A stretch of DNA of 64,000 bases from Brachypterus glaber (GCA_958510825.1 OY294044.1:86536895-86600894); one strand, 5' to 3'; counted from the first letter of the stretch, positions 35,578-46,674 are shown. Notes: generated by a model not told the origin, from the sequence alone. Program-made: numbers and translations.

Positions 35578-36094
35578 TTTATGTCCATATTTCTAGAATC
35601 AAGGCCGTAGCTATGGGTAGATGGGGGAATCTTATTGTAAATTGCATGGGTTAAAAATATAAACGTTGTAATTTTAGCAGTAGTAAGAAAAATTAAAAAA
35701 AAATGTACCCCTCCCATTTAAAGATCATACGTATGCAGTACTGCAACTATCTGAAAATGTTTTCTGTTAAATATTGCTTAAAATACATAGGTAAGAATTT
35801 AAAAACATTTAACTTATTTTTGACTGTAATTATTATTTTTTTCAAAAAGTCCACTTTTTTGACTTCCTGTGTTTCTACAAAGTAAAGGAAATGTAAGTAA
35901 CTGGTTATAGTCTCGAGAAAATTTCAAACATTCCTTCTAAAAATATCCAAAAACCAAGAGTAAAGTGATTTCAGTAAAATCAGCTTTAAGTGAATGAAAT
36001 ATAAATCTTTCAGCGAAATATGGTAAGCTGAAAATTTCACTTTATTTTCAAGTACACCTTTAAGAAATCAACGTAAGCAGTTAAGGAGGACATA

Positions 36095-36781
36095 CAGTGC
36101 GGTCCAAAAGTCACCCCCCCTTTTAACTTTTGAACGAGTTGAGATATCGACTTCAAATTTAGAACTTTTAAATAAGACAACTTAAACTATCTTTTAGCAT
36201 ATATTTGAAATTTTCAGCTCTTAAAATGAGGGCAGGGGGGCATGGGGGGACATTTTTTTAAATGGAAAGGGGGGTCGTGTGATACATCATTTTAAAGCTT
36301 ATAAAATTCTCTATTTAAACTAACAGTTTTAATTTTTTTTAAAATGTTTTTTAAGGTTTTGATTTTTCAATTTTTTGTGCTAAAACATTCGATTTTTTAA
36401 GTTTTTTTTTATAAATTTTTATTTATGCCAACTAAAATTAGTTTAAAAGTATAATTAACATTTTTTTATCATGAAATTAGGCATTTTTAAAAAAATTATT
36501 TGTTTTTTTTTAGAGGAATTTTGACATTAATACCCATTTTCAACCCCATTTTAAACCCAAATAAATTTTTTTTTTAATTTAATGATGTATTACACGACCC
36601 CCCTTTCCATTTAAAAAAAATGTGCCCCCATGCCCCCCTGCCCACATTTTAAGAGCTGAAAGTATTAAATATATGCTAAAAGATAGTTTAAGTTGTCTTA
36701 TTTAAAAGTTCCAAATTTGAAGTCGATATCTCAACTGGTTCAAAAGTTAAGAGGGGGGGGGGTGACTTTTGGACCGCTCTG
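36095..36781. mobile_element. Foldback element with about 200-bp inverted ends, TA-flanked
   Basis: TA at 36093-36094 and 36782-36783 flank CAGTGCGGTCCAAAAGTCACC and the inverse GGTGACTTTTGGACCGCTCTG. Arms extend about 200 bp (AGCTCTTAAAATG, GGGGGGCATGGGGG, AAAGGGGGGTCGTGTGA and inverses). Partial copies lie at 38795-39014 and 63724-63790. TA duplication suggests Tc1/mariner mobilisation. No transposase frame. Confidence 0.88.
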
Positions 36782-37199
36782 TATAACGACTAGGAAAAAA
36801 GAACATTTAAACCGAGATTTGAACGAAAAACTGAATCTTTAAATATCAATAACTTAAAACTTAATACAAGTAATTGGTTAAATTATAATTTAACTTAATG
36901 ATAATTATCATTACCTACTAATTAATGATTTATTAGTGAATAACAAAATTACTTAATGGAGAACGAGAGGTTGTCCACTCCCGAGATTTTGTACATTAAA
37001 GTAAACAGTACATAGTTAATATACCTACATGTATAAATAATTCGATAAATAATTAAAATATTGTTCAATTAATTTCGAGTACTTCGAGCAATTTTGTACA
37101 CCCCTCAAAGCAAATAAACCCACTCGAAAAAAATCAGATTTTTCGATTTGGTCCCGAACGAGGGGTTTGCCACCACTCTTCATTTTCGGTCGCCTTTTA

Positions 37200-37345
37200 C
37201 AGTAATAAATATCGCTGATACCGCCTCGAGATCGGCCAATATCGCCTCGAGATCGCCCGATATCGCCTCGATACTGCCCCCGATATCGCCTCATATCGCC
37301 TCTTGAAGGGACGAAATACCGCCCCTGTGACATGCCCCTCGGTCC
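37200..37345 (-). repeat. Tandem GATATCGCCTCGAGATCGCC repeat block
   Basis: CGCCTCGAGATCG and CGATATCGCCTC recur about six times. A related inverted segment with GGGGCATGTCACAGGGGCGG and AGGCGATATGAGGCGATG lies at 38018-38130, so the two could be ends of one inverted element. A minus-strand frame giving RGDIGRS repeats arises from this block and is not a gene. Confidence 0.7.
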
Positions 37346-38474
37346 CGAAAATTATCAAAATTTATACGTAGATGTACACATATATTTAGGTAGTTTATTT
37401 TATTATCATGTTCTCTTTTGTTTAATGCTGTTTGTTTATTTAATCGTGGTTTATCTGTCCCATTCCCAAAATAAATCAAAACTTACAGACATTCCTAACG
37501 TCACTCTATAAACAAAGCAGATGCCCGCCAGCCTTTGTTTAAAAGCAAAGCCCAATTTATTTTTGGAACATAATTATTTTAAATGTATAACTAGTATCGA
37601 AACATTTGTTGAATGTTGTATGAGTCAAAAAATACAACAAATTAAAAATAATGCTGTCAACAAAAAAATACTTTTCCTGAGACCCTTCCCGATAAGGGAA
37701 AAATTAAAAAAAAAAAAACATTTTAAAATAATAATTTTTCCAATGCGAACATTATTTTTGTAGCCAATGTAAAATTATATATAAGTAATAGTTTGCCCTT
37801 TGAATCCCTTACCCCACTCTAATTTATAACAAAAAACAATCTCAGCCAAGAAAATTTTGGTAATAGGGAACCTATGTTTCAAATTTGAAGTATTTAGCTC
37901 AAAGCGCTCTCGTTGTTATAAAGTTCCTGGATAGACTTACAGACAGACAGACCTACAAACATACTGTCGGTCTGTTTCAAGATCTGTCTGTCTGCTTTTT
38001 TGCAGATAAAACATCTAAAACGAGGGGCATGTCACAGGGGCGGTTTTTCGTCCGTGCAAGAGGCGATATGAGGCGATGTTAATGTAAAAGGCTATATTTC
38101 GTCCCGCAGATGAGGAGTGACATGCCCTCGGTCTAAAACGTAAAAAAAATAATAAAAAAAAATCATAATTTTTTTACTGACGCAGAAAATTTCTTGGGAA
38201 AAGTAATAACCATTACTCATAGTTTATATACCATTTCCAAATTTGAAGTCATATCTCATACTGTTTAAAAGTTAAGAGGAAAGGAGATATTTTTGACTGA
38301 GTTATAGTTATGTTAAGTTAAACATTTGTTTATGTTATTCATATTTCAAATTACAAAACAAATCAAATTAAACATGTTTATACAGCAATTAAGTAATATA
38401 AATCTTATCTTTATTTAATGATGTTGATGATCCAAACATCCAATAGTTAACTAATCATTAAAAATAGGGATGGA

Positions 38475-38612
38475 AATAGTATAGTATATTCTGTAACAAG
38501 TGTAGAATAATGCATATTCCGAGTGCAATGTTCGTCACCCAAGCCGCGACAGCGGCGAGAGGGACGGTAAGGAATAGCCATTCTACATGTGTTGCAGACT
38601 ATACTTTTTCTA
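38475..38612. mobile_element. MITE of about 138 bp with GC-rich centre
   Basis: AGTATAGTATATTCTGTAAC with TGTAGAATAATGCATATTCC at the left pairs with GGAATAGCCATTCTACATGT and TTGCAGACTATACT at the right. The loop contains CACCCAAGCCGCGACAGCGG. Confidence 0.75.
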
Positions 38613-38794
38613 CGACTGAAGTTTTATACATTCATATTTTGATATAAATTATATAATAACCAAGTTTTAATAAAAAAACAATAATTTACATCCAATAACA
38701 ATAATTTAGTTTTCATCTAATAATTTAATAATTTAAACCCGCAACAAAATTAAAAAAATATGTTGTCAAATACAAAATTGTATAAGCTTTAAAA

Positions 38795-39014
38795 TGATTT
38801 ACCAAACGATCCCCCTTTTAATTAAAAAAAATGCTCCTTGTGCTCCCATGCCCTCATTTTAAAAGATGAAAATATCAAATAACATTTATCAAAACTAAAA
38901 AACATTATATCAAAAAGATAGTTTGAGTTGTTTTATTTAAATGCTTTAAATTTGAAACAGATATCTCCACTCGTTCAAAAGTCAAGGGGGGTGACTTTTG
39001 GACCGCTCTGTATC
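38795..39014 (-). mobile_element. Partial copy of the 36095 foldback family (one end)
   Basis: AAAGTCAAGGGGGGTGACTT and TTTGGACCGCTCTGTAT match the right end of 36095-36781, with the same inner order (CCCATGCCCTC, TTTTAAAAGATGAAA, AGATAGTTTGAGTTG). The other end is missing. Confidence 0.8.
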
Positions 39015-39049
39015 TAACCAACATTTTTTTAATCGCTGTTTTATTCATA

Positions 39050-39145
39050 TTTAATATGCCGATATGCGGTATATCGGCAACGTCCATATCGGTATCGGCC
39101 GATTATCGGTATCGGCAAAAAAATCCATATCGGTCGATCCCTAAT
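39050..39145. repeat. GATATCGG-rich repeat
   Basis: ATATCGGTATCGGCCGATTA, TATCGGTATCGGCA and CCATATCGGTCGATCC form a short, self-complementary tandem block. Confidence 0.7.
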
Positions 39146-40615
39146 AGATTGTGTATTATTTCGTAGATTTAGCTAAAAATAAAACCCTTGCGGTATGTGT
39201 TATATACCGTAAGAGTTTTTTGTGCGATTTGACTAACCTAAGACGGTCGTAGGAAAAATTATAACCATTATTATGCGTTACACTATTCTCGAACTTTTAG
39301 AAAATTTACTGACTTTTTCCATTTTGCGACTCTCATAAGCTCATAATCATACACATTTTGCGTGTTCTTATAGGCCCATAAGAGGTCTGTACATTTAGTT
39401 CTTCTGGGTTGGCAACAGACCTGGCCTATCGCTTGACGTTTTCCGTGCAAATGTCAATATCGCTTCAAAGTTGAATTTTCTACAAAATTTTGTGTTTAGG
39501 TTATTTTTACCATATTAAAATTGACGCTTGGTTAATTGCAGTAAAAAATAGAAGAGATGACTATAAAATATATTAAAATATCATTTGTCATTTTAAACAT
39601 GGTGTAAACTGTAATGCCAATCCAAAACAAAAATCCCTAAATCAGTCATCAATTTAAATGTAAGTTTTTTTAAATTTCAGAGAAAAATAGAAAAAATTGT
39701 ACAAAGCACTCGTTTCATAACACATTTTTAGCGCACTAGTAATTTAGAAAACTCGCCGCACTAGTACTTTAATATACTATTTTTTAATAAATTATATTAG
39801 TCTGTTTGGTGGCAATACCAATGGTAGCTACGCTCTATACCTAAGTACTACTTTTATTTTTGCATTTATTTTTATCAGATCCTTATTCGACAGCAGAAAC
39901 CTACTTCTTGTAAAAGCCTTTTTGAGCAATTTAATTAATTCTTAAAATACAACTTTTTTTGCATGAAAAAGTTGTGTGAATAAATTAAGGAAAGATAACC
40001 TTATAGGAATAACATAAAATAAATATCCAGCATAGGAGTAGTATACATGGTGTCCAACAAGTTTTTACCCTTTTTAGTCGGAAAAGTTGAAAAATGGCGG
40101 GATCCATTTTTTTGGTCCAAAATTATCAAAATCTGCGTTACATAATACTTGAACGTTCCCTAATTAGGTCTGCATTAACTGGTAAAAATTTCATTTTGAT
40201 ATCTTTGTTAATAACGCCACAAATCGTCTAATTTGTCTACCGAGAAACACCCAGTATTCAAGTACACGGTATATAGTTTGTCAAAAATATGAGGAAATAT
40301 TAAAAATTAAAATAATTGCATAAGATACATATTATGCGATATTACGAATATTTTTTTGCAAATACGGTGAGGTAATTCTTAAATTTAAATTTAGAAATGT
40401 TTAAAATTAAAAAATCCCAATTAAAATTTAAATTGCGAAATTCGATTTTCCTAGCAATAATTAATAATTTATATTTATATACGTGTAAACTCGTGTGTAA
40501 ACTAGTATTAACCCTGTATCGCAGGAAATTTATTTTTTTATTGTTATTGTGATACCTAATAATTACCTAATAGGTTGTTTATATCATATTAGACAGTTTA
40601 TGAAACAAAAATTAT

Positions 40616-40833
40616 GATGAAGCTGAAGTTTGCAACGTTTGTTACAACAATAGTATATTAAAGCATTTATTCCATAACACGTTTTGAGCGCACTAGTACT
40701 CTAGAAAACTCGCCGCAAGCGGCTTGCTTTCTAAACTTGTACTCGTGCGCTAAAAACGTATGTTATGAAACTAGTACTTTAATATACTATTTGAATTTTC
40801 GTTGCAAAAAAACGTTGCAAACTTCAGCTTCAT
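40616..40833. mobile_element. Palindromic element family P, copy 1
   Basis: GATGAAGCTGAAGTTTGCAACG at the left and CGTTGCAAACTTCAGCTTCAT at the right, with a symmetrical core (GCGCACTAGTACTCTAGAAA, CTCGCCGCAAGCGGCTTG). The element is essentially one long palindrome. Further copies are at 40875-41058, 42194-42324 and 42472-42715, and a core fragment at 39700-39785. Confidence 0.88.
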
Positions 40834-40874
40834 AAATTATGCAGGTGCTTGAAAAAATCAAGTTCTAAAAGAAA

Positions 40875-41058
40875 ATGAAGCTGAAGTTTGCAACGTTTTT
40901 TTGCAACGAAAATTCAAGTAGTATATTTAAGTACTAGTTTCACAACATACGTTTTAGTGCACGAGTGTGCTAAAACGTGTTATGGAATAAGTGCTTTAAT
41001 ATACTATTTGAATTCATGAATTTTCGATGCAAAAAAACGCGGAAAACTTCAGATTCAT
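40875..41058. mobile_element. Palindromic element family P, copy 2
   Basis: ATGAAGCTGAAGTTTGCAAC at the left and AACTTCAGATTCAT at the right. The core is shortened to ACGTTTTAGTGCACGAGTGT. Confidence 0.85.
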
Positions 41059-41862
41059 AAAATAAAACGATTATATACACTTCAGCTGTCACTTCTAGAA
41101 GTGTCAATTTTTTTTTGACATATTCTCAAGAGGCTTAAAAAAACAGGATGATTTGAAAAAAAATATTGTTATAGAAAAAATGGAATGCTAGTTTTCTCAG
41201 CTTGTTATAAAAAATTATATAGGTATTAATTATTTTAATTTTAAATTACCTATATGAAGTTAATAATTATAATTAATTATTAACTTACATTAATGTAAAT
41301 ATTAATTCACTAGAAAATCAATATCATTATGCGGTAGGTATGTCATTTCGGTTATTATAAAATACATTACAATGTAATAGGATTAAATTTTGCAGTAACT
41401 ATACCTCAATTCTGGTTAAAATTTAATCTACTATTAAGGGCAACTTGCAACAACTTTTAAAGTAGTCTGGAAGTATGCGATTTGAGCATCGTATCATATT
41501 TCTACTAAATATACCTAGTTTTTGACAAGCGCCTAAATGCAGCTCTCTGTGCAGGAGTTTGTTTTGGTTTTTTCTTGGTTTGGTCTTTTTTTTAATGAGG
41601 GGGCCTTGGTTTTCTTAGCGTTGGTTTGGCGTCTGTTTGGTGTTTTTTTTTTTGTAAAAAAATATTTTTTATTTAAGATAACATATTGAAAAACGGTTAG
41701 CGCATGCGCAGTTTATCAAAACACTGCATGAAGCGCTGCACATAGGCGCTCCTCGTTTTTGTTCATGCGAATGTCATGTTTTTCTACGGTATCTACTTGA
41801 TCATTTTTTTTTATGTTTAGGGCACCAATTTTTAAACTGGAATTATCTAAACTAAGTTTAAG

Positions 41863-41998
41863 GGCATATCCACAGCCTCGCATAACACGCATAATACATA
41901 AGAATGCGATGCCGTGATTGGCTTGATGTCGTCCTGAATCTTGTAAGCCAATCGCGGTATTACATTCTTATGTTACATAAGTTATGTATTATGCTTGG
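41863..41998. mobile_element. Hairpin element family M, copy 1
   Basis: CATATCCACAGCCTCGCATA and GCGATGCCGTGATTGGCTT pair with AAGCCAATCGCGGTATTAC and the following inverse. Copies at 42009-42153 and 62373-62517 share the same arms. About 135-145 bp, non-coding. Confidence 0.85.
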
Positions 41999-42008
41999 TT
42001 TGGACTAA

Positions 42009-42153
42009 GTGCCTATTCACAAGCTCGCATAAGAACATAAAACATAACAATGCAATGCCGTGATTGGCTTGATGTCCGCCATGTATCTTGTAAGACAATC
42101 ACGGCATCGCATTCTTATGTTTTATTTTCTTATGCAAGCTTCTGGATATGCCT
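42009..42153. mobile_element. Hairpin element family M, copy 2
   Basis: GCAATGCCGTGATTGGCTTG pairs with AGACAATCACGGCATCGCAT; the outer arms are AAGCTCGCATAAGAACATAA and the inverse. It lies only about 10 bp after copy 1 and ends TGGATATGCC, which mirrors the start of copy 1, so the two copies may move or recombine as a pair. Confidence 0.85.
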
Positions 42154-42193
42154 TAAAATGCTTTGATTTCGACCACTTTAGTGGTTTAAACCA

Positions 42194-42324
42194 AATGAAC
42201 TGAAGTTTGCAACGTTTTTTTGCAACGAAAATTCAAATTGTATATTAAAGTACTAGTACTAGTGTTATGGAATATACTATTTGAATTTTCGATGCAAAAA
42301 AACGTTTCAAACTTCAGCTTCATT
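42194..42324. mobile_element. Palindromic element family P, copy 3 (short)
   Basis: TGAACTGAAGTTTGCAACG / AACGTTTCAAACTTCAGCTTCA ends with most of the core deleted, leaving ACTAGTACTAGTGTTATGG. Confidence 0.85.
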
Positions 42325-42471
42325 AAACCAAAAAGTTTAATTTCGACCACACCGGTTTAAACCACACTGGTTTCTTCCACCCAACCCTGACTAAACTTTA
42401 TTTATTAAATTGACAGTCGACCAAACAGAACGCGGAATTTTTAACTTTAGTTCAGTTTAGTCGAGATAATA

Positions 42472-42715
42472 CATGAAGCTGAAGTTTGAATCGTTTTTTT
42501 GCAACGAAAATTCAAATAGTATATTAAAGTACTAGTTTCATAACATACGTTTTTAGCGCACGTGAACAAGTTTAGAAAACAAGCCGCTTGCGGCGAGTTT
42601 TCTAAAGTACTAGTTTTTTAAAAAACTACTGCGCTAAAAACGTGTTATGAAATAAGTGTTTTAATATACTATTTGAATTTTCGATGCAAAAAAACTTAAA
42701 AACTTCAGCTTCATG
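42472..42715. mobile_element. Palindromic element family P, copy 4
   Basis: CATGAAGCTGAAGTTTGAAT at the left, AAAACTTCAGCTTCATG at the right, with the full symmetrical core (CGCTTGCGGCGAGTTTTCTA). Confidence 0.88.
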
Positions 42716-43357
42716 ATAATACGTGTTTATACGTTAGGCAAGTGGTCCCAAGGGCAACAACGATGTTTAAACTTTAATCTTCGATTATATTAAAAGTCGA
42801 CCAATCAAAAGCAGCATTTTAACTTAAGCTCAGTTTAAAAATTGGTGGCCCCAAATAAAACAACTGGTCAAGTAGGTAGTACCCTAGAAAAAAAATTAAA
42901 TTCGAATGATCAAAAACTTGCATATAATTATAGTAGAAAAATGATAGGATGCTTGAATTGCGTACCTCTAGTCACGGCCAAAATAAAACATAACCTTAAA
43001 AACATGCAAAAAAAACATTTTTTTGTTCGAATATGCTTATAATTACCAAATATTTGATATGTTTTTACTTACTTATACGCTCTATCAAATAAACAATCAG
43101 AAACATAATAATTTTAAACGAAAACTTAAAAAAAAGAAAAAAATTTACAAGCCAACTTTGCAAAAATGTTTAACCGGTCGGTACCTTTAGAAAATCACCG
43201 TAAACACCTGTTGTAAGTGTAACAAATCACTAATCTAACTGTCAATCAGAGTAAACCACAAGTTTTCCAGTTTCTTATCAATTAATCAAAGAATTTTTTA
43301 ACAATGACGGTGTCAACACAAAAACCGCGTGGTCTTCTAACGCGCGGACCGGCAACA

Positions 43358-43391
43358 CACGTCCCCACTCGAAGATTTCTCGCGGTAGACT
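43358..43391 (-). promoter_or_regulatory. Candidate Inr + DPE core promoter on the gene's strand
   Basis: On the minus strand TCTCAGTCTACC contains the insect initiator TCAGTC, with A+1 at 43391. Counting from it, bases +28 to +33 (43364-43359) read GGACGT, a full match to the DPE consensus RGWYVT. Base +24 is G, as preferred in Drosophila DPE promoters. The surrounding 43320-43450 is a GC-rich, apparently repeat-free island in an AT-rich intron. A promoter here would start a transcript missing all upstream exons and running into exon 32679-32377. Possible 5' splice sites downstream are CAG|GTGTTT (about 43210) and AAG|GTACCG (about 43185). It could instead belong to an unrelated non-coding transcript. 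Confidence 0.55.
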
Positions 43392-43562
43392 GAGATTACA
43401 GCGTTGTCAGTCGTCTTGCCGGCCGTTTTCGCATAACGAATAGGGTGGGAGAGAAATAGTTTTTTTTTTCGAATTTTAAATTCCAGTGGGTTAGATTCCC
43501 TTTAGCCTGAATACTTTAAGGAAGTTAAAAGCAATTTTTTTTTGTAATAACTCGAAAACGAT

Positions 43563-43835
43563 TTTTTCTACTACCTAATTAAGTGCTAGCTTACATATTA
43601 TCTACCGTTGTCAAGACTTGTTTACCTTGGCAACCAATAAAATCAGTGAACTCATTTATTATTGACCGTTGTTAAGCATTGTTTATTGACGACGGTCAAT
43701 AATGAAAAAAATTAAGACAACTGCTAACTTTTTTCAACTCATTTGTCAAACTGACAGCTATGTCAAAATAATTTTTAAACTTTATTTTTAATTAATATTT
43801 GGAGTTACTAGCTTCAGGTAGTAGAAAAAATATTA
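43563..43835 (-). mobile_element. Interspersed element S, copy 2
   Basis: Bounded by TTTTTCTACTACCT and the inverse AGGTAGTAGAAAAA. Inside, TATCTACCGTTGTCAAGAC and TTATTATTGACCGTTGTTAA match 4925-5125 on the opposite strand. Confidence 0.8.
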
Positions 43836-44477
43836 TATGAACCACGTATGCGAACTGTCTTAAGTGTTCTAGACTGATTTTTTTGCCTCGACTCCGTCTC
43901 AGCAAAAAAACTTCAGTCTCGAACACTAAAGACTTAGTTCGCATACTAGGTGCATAATATACTATTTTTTTTACTTTTTTGCAAAATTTTAAATTTTATA
44001 TTACACTATTATACTCTATTTTTCGTAATTAAAAATTTATTCAATTTTTAAAAATTAAAAAACTAAATAAAAATTTAAATTAGGGTTTCATACTTCAAAA
44101 AGGCCGCGCAGCGTTTAAAGCCCTTTGGGGACCCCCTGGGGTTCACGAAACGTTCAGAGGTGGGCCCGTAAAACGACAAAGGTGGGCCCGCAAAAAAAAA
44201 ATAATTTTAATTATTTCTTTTGCAGGCCCTTCTCTCTTATCAAAAAAGCATAAGTCAAAAACAACAAACTTTTTTATGTGGATCCTCGCTAAAAAATAGG
44301 GCTCTTTCATTTTTTATGCAGGCCCTTGCCAGAAAATCATCAACGAGCTATAGCTCGTCGAAACCTTTCTAACAAACTATAGTAAAAGGGCCTTTACTTT
44401 GACTAATAATAAAAATATTTAAAATAAGAGAGCCTTGTATACACGACAAAAAGTTTTAATTAATATATTTTTTGATT

Positions 44478-44532
44478 TTTATTTTTATTTATTTTTATTT
44501 ATTTTTATTTATTTTCATTTATTATTATATTT
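44478..44532. repeat. (TTTTTATTTA)n low-complexity repeat
   Basis: About five units of TTTATTTTTA. On the minus strand this reads as repeated AATAAA, so it would supply polyadenylation hexamers to any transcript ending here. Confidence 0.85.
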
Positions 44533-44677
44533 TTTTAATTTTTTTTTTCACTAATTTTTTTATATTTTTTGCAGTTATTTTTTTTTTTGTTTTTAATTTG
44601 TTAAATGTTTTCTTTACACTTAAATACAGATATTAAAATTTTAAATGAAACCAGGCTAAACTTTTTGGTTTAAAATA

Positions 44678-44824
44678 TTACTTTGGCGTAAATAATTTTT
44701 GCTCCGCCTTATTGTTGAGACAGTGGCCTGTTTTCGTCAGTAAATCAAGGTTACGGACGGGTTCGTCGCGATTTTTGACCGTTTGGGGCGGATGGTATGC
44801 CCCATTTGTGTTCTGTGGTATGCC
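44678..44824 (-). CDS. Candidate alternative terminal exon (48 codons plus stop), uncertain
   Basis: On the minus strand a possible acceptor (ATTTTTGTTGAG|GGC at 44824) opens, in phase 0, a 48-codon frame: GIPQNTNGAYHPPQTVKNRD, then EPVRNLDLLTKTGHCLNNKA, ending FTPK and TAA at 44678. Phase 0 is what the exon ending at 49177 needs. Composition is coding-like against very AT-rich surroundings, and many AATAAA hexamers follow within 150-205 nt. Against it: the acceptor is GAG rather than CAG/TAG, the frame is short, and I do not recognise the peptide. Confidence 0.25.
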   Translation of the reverse strand, partial: GIPQNTNGAYHPPQTVKNRDEPVRNLDLLTKTGHCLNNKAEQKLFTPK

Positions 44825-45934
44825 CTCAACAAAAATATTATTTCTGCACTTTTTGGTGCTTTTTAAGGTAATTTTTAATTTAATTAGTTTAAATATAGTG
44901 CTTTATTTAATTCTATTTGCTAATAAAAAAATAAAAATAATTGTACCTTTGTAAAAATACATACCTATGGGAACGTTCAAGTATTACGTAACGCAAATTT
45001 TGATCATTTTGGACCTAAATGGTATATTGCATTTTCCCAAATTCAAAAAAAAACAATTTTTTAGTATTTGTTTTTATTTTCTTTTTGCGAAAAACAAAAA
45101 AAAATAAAAAAAAAAAAACTTCAAAAAAAAATTGTTGTTTCTTTTTAAAAAATAAAAAAAAAAACAAAAAAAAACATTGAAAAAAAAATTTTGAAAAAAA
45201 AGAAGAGGCAAAAAAATTAAAACAAAAATTTGAAAAAAAAATTTCAAAAATTTATTTATTTTTTAAATAAACAAAAAAATCATTTTTGTTTTCTTTATTT
45301 TCTGAAAAACGAAAATAATTGATTTTTTTTTATATTATTTTTATTTTTAAAAAAAGATTAACACCCAAAACTTTTTTGTGGTAACGTAAAGTTTTTGATC
45401 AAAAACTATTTTCGTAATTTGTAAAATGGAGTTAAAAATAGATATTTTAATGTAAATTTATTTTTTATGGTTAATTAGATCATTTTTGAGTAATTAATTT
45501 TAAGTTATCATGGTCTATAGATACATCTATGTATATGATACGTATCATATCATATGATTCATATATGATTTATATATAAAAAAAAATTAAAATAACTATA
45601 TGATATTTGAAATTTGAAATTTTACTTATTTGGTATCTTTGTACTCAGAATTAAGTGTAGAACTGAAATATGAAAAAATATGCATATTCGGGACATGTCC
45701 CATTTAAAAAAGTTTGTGTCATGTCCGGTTAAACCGAAAGTGCCTTAAATGCACTTTTTATTTTAAAAGTTGACGTTTTATGGCAATAAAAGATCCTCCT
45801 TTGAAATTCTAACTTACAAAGTAAAGAAAAAAGAGGGTGTAACATGGTCTTATTACACCAGGTATGTTCCAGTGCCCTTTAAAGGTTTAACCTAGGACTT
45901 GACCTAGGAGTTCCTTATTACCTATATTATTCAC

Positions 45935-46470
45935 AGCGCCCTAGAATAATGTTAGGTATACGGTATACCGGTATAAACTATAGTTTAGAATTTTCAAAAA
46001 ATTTCAAAAATCGTCCTAGACAAAAAATTCTTGGATATAAATTTGTTTCATGAAAATGCAACTTGAAAATGAAAAAATAAGCAACTTTTTTTTCATTGTA
46101 ACGTATTTTGTGGATACAATAGATAACTCAAGAATGAATAATCCGATCGACTTGAAATTTTCAGGAAAAATTGGGTTCTACAAGGGGGAGATCCCTATTG
46201 TTTTTAAAAGCAAAAACAAAAAAGTTATGGGGGGTTAAACTTAAAAAAAGTATAATTATATATTTTTTTTTATTTCTTTTTGGAAACAAAATTTTTTTTT
46301 CAATTTTTTTTTAATTTAAAAAAAAATTGAAAAAAAAAGATCTTTTTGGATGTATTTTATTTATTTATTTTTTAAATTATTTTTTTAAAGTATTTGGGAA
46401 AATGCAATATACCATTTACTGTGAATAATATATAATGGAATGCGTAGCATTACTTATCTTCACAGCTTGT
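45935..46470 (-). repeat. GACGGACGG-type interspersed repeat, copy C (microsatellite lost)
   Basis: Landmarks in reverse complement: CGTCCTAGACAAAAAATTCT, AATCCGATCGACTTGAAATT, GGGGGAGATCCCTATTG, GTTATGGGGGGTTAAAC, CAATATACCATTTACTGTGA, CTTATCTTCACAGCTTG. The GACGGACGG stretch itself is gone here. Confidence 0.8.
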
Positions 46471-46674
46471 TTATGTTCTCAGTTGGCCTTGATTCACCCT
46501 TTGAATTCGTACTTGAGAGAAGGTATCATTTTTGTGATATTCTACTGTAAAGGTTTTTTTTTGAAAAATTGTGGTCTAACTCTATTTACAAAGCGATTTT
46601 CTCGAAAAATAAAAGACAATGAAGTTCTGTAAAAACAATCTTAAATGGAACAAGAATGTCTTTAAAAAGTAGCT

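Noticed and set aside
37025..37333. Minus-strand frame with RGDIGRS repeats
   Set aside because: Encoded by the GATATCGCC tandem block; no start context, no flanking splice logic.
44712..44954. Plus-strand 80-codon frame
   Set aside because: Opposite strand of the candidate terminal exon and running into A/T-rich DNA; hydrophobic low-complexity tail.
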